64,000 nt of DNA, taken from Flavobacteriales bacterium. GTDB lineage: Bacteria > Bacteroidota > Bacteroidia > Flavobacteriales_F > PHOS-HE28. The stretch spans positions 40,007 to 104,006 of the forward strand of contig JADIYA010000020.1 in assembly GCA_016705545.1 (NCBI GenBank). The letters are read 5' to 3'. The position numbers were made by a program, and so were the translations under genes. The notes below the pieces were generated by a model that saw only the letters and a list, made by a program, of their open reading frames with translations, ran no database searches and had not been told where the DNA came from. Positions 61,673 to 64,000 of this stretch are shown here, one piece after another. The stretch's first letter is position 1, and the number at the start of each line of letters is the position of its first letter.

Positions 61673-61931
61673 AGCCAAAAGGCGACCACGATCAAAGCGC
61701 CGGGCCGGTCTTCACGGGCCCGCAGCACAGGCCTGCCGACCGGTCGGCGCCGCGCTGATCGTGGACGCCCCTACCGCACGCAGCCTGCCGCAAGCGAGCA
61801 CGCGCGAGCTTGCACGAGGGATGGGATCGGGTGTTTGAATCGTGCACAGTTCGTTCTGGTAGCCGCGTGGTTCTCTTGATAGTGCCGAGCATTGCCCTGT
61901 TGATTGACTGACGGGAAACCGACAACACGAC

Positions 61932-63485
61932 TTGGCGCGCGCTATCCACATTCGCTACGTACCGACCTTGTATTACGGCGACAACCTAGGCGTGATGCGC
62001 GAGCACCTGAAGGATGCGAGCGTGGACCCGACTACACCTGGACCCGCCCTTCAACAGCCAGCGGAATTACAACGTGCTGTTCCAAGAGCCCGAAGGGTGA
62101 AGCAGCGGAAGCGCAGATCACGGCCTTTGAGGATACGTGGCATTGGAACATGCAGGCCGAACGGGAGTTCGAGCAACTGATGCACCAGCCGAACACCGAT
62201 GTGGCCGAGCTGATGCGCGCGCTGCGCAGTTTCTTGGGTGAGAACGATATGATGGCCTAGCTGACCGCGATGGCCATTCGCTTACTGGAGATGCACCGCG
62301 TGCTGAAGGACACGGGTAGCTTGTACTTGCACTGCGATCCTGCCGCAAGTCATTATCTTAAGATTGTTCTCGACGCTGTCTTCGGCCCAGAACATTATGG
62401 AAGCGAAGTGGTCTGGAAGAGAACTAGTGCTCACAGCAGTGCGAAGCGCTGGGGGCCGATACACGACGTGATCTTCTTCTATCGGAAGAGCGATGACGCT
62501 GTGTGGAACTCAGTGTTTGTGCCATACGACGAGGAGTACTTTGACACTTTCTTCGATCAAGTAGACGCCGACGGGCGAAGATGGAAACGAACGAGACAAA
62601 ACTGGTGCTGGTGTACGCCGAAGTGGGACTGGAAAGGTTTGGCGGGGCATTGACATCACTAAGAAAGGCCGACTGCATTGGGCTGTTCCTCCACAGCGTT
62701 CTCAACGACTTTGGGCACAACCTGTCAGACGAACGCTTGGGCTACCCTACCCAAAAACCTCTTGCCCTCCTTGAGCGCATCATACAAGCCAGCAGCAACG
62801 AAGGTGATGTGGTACTGGACCCGTTCTGCGGGTGCGGGACGGCGGTGCATGCGGCGCAAAAGTTGAAGCAGGATTGGATGGGGATAGACATTACGCACCT
62901 GGCAGTGAGCTTGATCAGAAGCGGATGAAGGATGCCTTCGGAGAAAGCTTGAAATTTGAGGTAATAAGGACACCCCAAGGACCTGGAGAGGCTGCGTGAC
63001 CTGGCCCTACGCAACCGCAACCAGTTCCAATGGTGAGCGACGAGGCAATGAGCGCGCAGCCTTACCAAGCGAAGAAGAAAGGCGCTGACAGCGGCATTGA
63101 TGGCGTGAAGTACTTCCACGATGCGGATGAGGCTGGGCCGAAGAAGATTTTGGTGAGCGTGAAGAGCGGCAAATTGAAGGCGGACGATGTGCGGGCCTTC
63201 AACCATGTGCGCGAACAGAGAGAAGCGGAGATCGGGCTGTTCATTACGCTGAGCAAGCCCACTAGTGGGATAGTGAGCGATGCGGCGGCGGCGGCGGGTT
63301 CTACACGTACGCTGACCGGAGCAGGCGGAAGGTACCGAGGATACGGTCCACTCACGATTGAAGATACATTGGACGGAAAGGCCCGCGCTGAGCACCCGGA
63401 CCAGCAGCCGGACGTGAACTTCAAGAAGGCGAAAAGGAAGAGGGAAGAGGGGCCAGGAAAGTTGTTCAGAGGCATTACCGAATGA
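61932..63485 (+). pseudogene. Site-specific DNA methyltransferase fused to a Mrr-like endonuclease domain, broken
   Basis: A beta-class adenine methyltransferase wreck. Pieces in order: TLYYGDNLGVMREHL (61932 frame); LDPPFNSQRNYNVLF with catalytic motif DPPF at 62041-62052; AQITAFEDTWHWN to an in-frame TAG at 62258 (MMAYLT with Tyr lost); LYLHCDPAASHYLK; RDKTGAGVRRSGTGKVWRGIDITKKGR (62592 frame); ERLGYPTQKPLALLERI and SAM motif VLDPFCGCGTAVHAAQ; RMKDAFGESLKFEVI; then KKKGADSGIDGVKYF and KILVSVKSGKLKADDV, a PD-(D/E)xK/Mrr-like nuclease domain. At least seven indels and one stop break it, and the region between PPQR and ERLGYP is shorter than expected. Some lesions look like homopolymer errors; others look like true decay. 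Confidence 0.8.
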
Positions 63486-64000
63486 AGGCAGACTTGTTTC
63501 CGTTCTTCTACCTCGAGGCCCTCCCTCATTAGACCTGTCCGACTTGTCACGAGGCACGCTTGAACTGCTTGTGAACGAGGTCAGAACATGGGAAACGGCG
63601 GCATCTGTAATAGAGCGGGAGTTGGACGACTGGGACCCAGATTGGTGTCGAGGGACATTCCATCTTGTGCTCAGGTGTAGTCGCGCAAATTGGTGCGGAG
63701 AGCGCGTCGTGGTGATCGGTGAAATCACATGGGAAGACAATGGACCTGAGAATGAAACCGTGCGATTCACGCCGGAGTACTTCCACCCATCGCTGAGCTT
63801 CATCCAGGTGCCAGATAAGGCGCCTCAGACTATCAAGGAACAGTGCGTTCTGCAGAGTCACTCATATTCACTGATATTCTTCCAGTGGCAACAAGTTAGA
63901 ATAGCCACTGAGCAACTCTTAGATTATTTCAGGGTCAGGCGATACCCTAGAAAGGGGAAGCGCAATCCGATTCCACTACACTCAAGGTTGGTCGAGTTCA
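63482..64000 (+). CDS. DUF4145-like protein (frameshifted, 3' partial)
   Basis: Starts at ATG 63482 overlapping the previous gene's TGA by four bases. MKADLFPFFYLEALP runs into TAG at 63530, but restoring one C gives LPPLDLSDLSRGTLELLVNE and an open frame from 63529 to the window edge. It contains LVLRCSRANWCGERVVVIGE, YFHPSLSFIQVPDKAP, IKEQCVLQSHSYSLIFFQ and VRIATEQLLDYFRV, matching the pattern of DUF4145 proteins often found next to restriction-modification genes. Function unknown; the C-terminus lies outside the window. Confidence 0.65.

Noticed and set aside
1..64000. tRNA or rRNA genes, insertion-sequence transposases, prophage genes
   Set aside because: I found no cloverleaf, rRNA-like stretch, transposase or phage structural gene that I could support by reading.

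Overview
The window comes from a GC-rich member of the Bacteroidota, probably Flavobacteriales-like; the exact family cannot be read from this sequence. The evidence is type IX secretion (T9SS) type A and type B C-terminal sorting domains, a TANFOR-type surface protein, a TonB receptor with a DUF5689 lipoprotein, a DUF4296 lipoprotein beside dihydroorotase, and promoters with a Bacteroidota-like -7 element. I recognised no rRNA or tRNA gene.

Layout. 1-3.8 kb: two TPR-containing HisKA_3 sensor kinases (the first cut by the window edge) and a NarL/LuxR-type response regulator. 3.9-14.6 kb: an outer-membrane barrel protein, a roughly 2,300-residue TANFOR-like protein and a fibronectin III protein in one tight operon. 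14.7-18.7 kb: a small T9SS cargo and a collagen-like fibre protein with a C-terminal S74 self-cleaving chaperone. 18.8-21.5 kb: a TPR adenylate cyclase and a LytTR regulator. 21.6-33.5 kb: asnS, an extradiol dioxygenase, a DUF3179 protein, one intact and two dead ArsC/Spx-like genes, a Cys-rich surface protein, and a TonB receptor, DUF5689 lipoprotein and T9SS cargo operon. 33.8-43.6 kb: one giant 237-bp-repeat adhesin-like gene ending in a type B sorting domain. 43.7-58.8 kb: mostly housekeeping (mannosyltransferase-like GT2, pyrC, DUF4296, epimerase, tyrS, LuxE-like, Na/Pi symporter, sensor kinase, nuclease, glycosyltransferase, trmB, ATL, PpiD-like). 58.9-64 kb: an accessory stretch with an XRE regulator, short repeats, a helical protein of unknown function, a HIRAN protein, a wrecked methyltransferase/nuclease fusion and a DUF4145-like gene running off the edge.

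Main finding. Three intergenic sites in the first 15 kb share an inverted repeat, ATACYAC-N4-GTGGTAT. In all three, exactly 20 bases after GTGGTATT, there is a -7-like element GYTRCTTYG. The sites precede the response regulator gene, the barrel/TANFOR/FN3 operon and the T9SS/collagen operon. This looks like a local regulon in which the NarL-type regulator controls itself and two surface operons, fed by the adjacent TPR kinases.

Sequence quality. Many genes carry single-base indels at short homopolymers (5603-12549, 15164-18742, 33787-43632, 43742-46181, 61932-63532). Because core genes such as pyrC are hit several times, consensus errors from error-prone reads are a better explanation than mass pseudogenisation for most of them. 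The giant repeat region also contains scrambled repeat copies. Where I can rejoin the frames, the entries describe the reconstructed gene.
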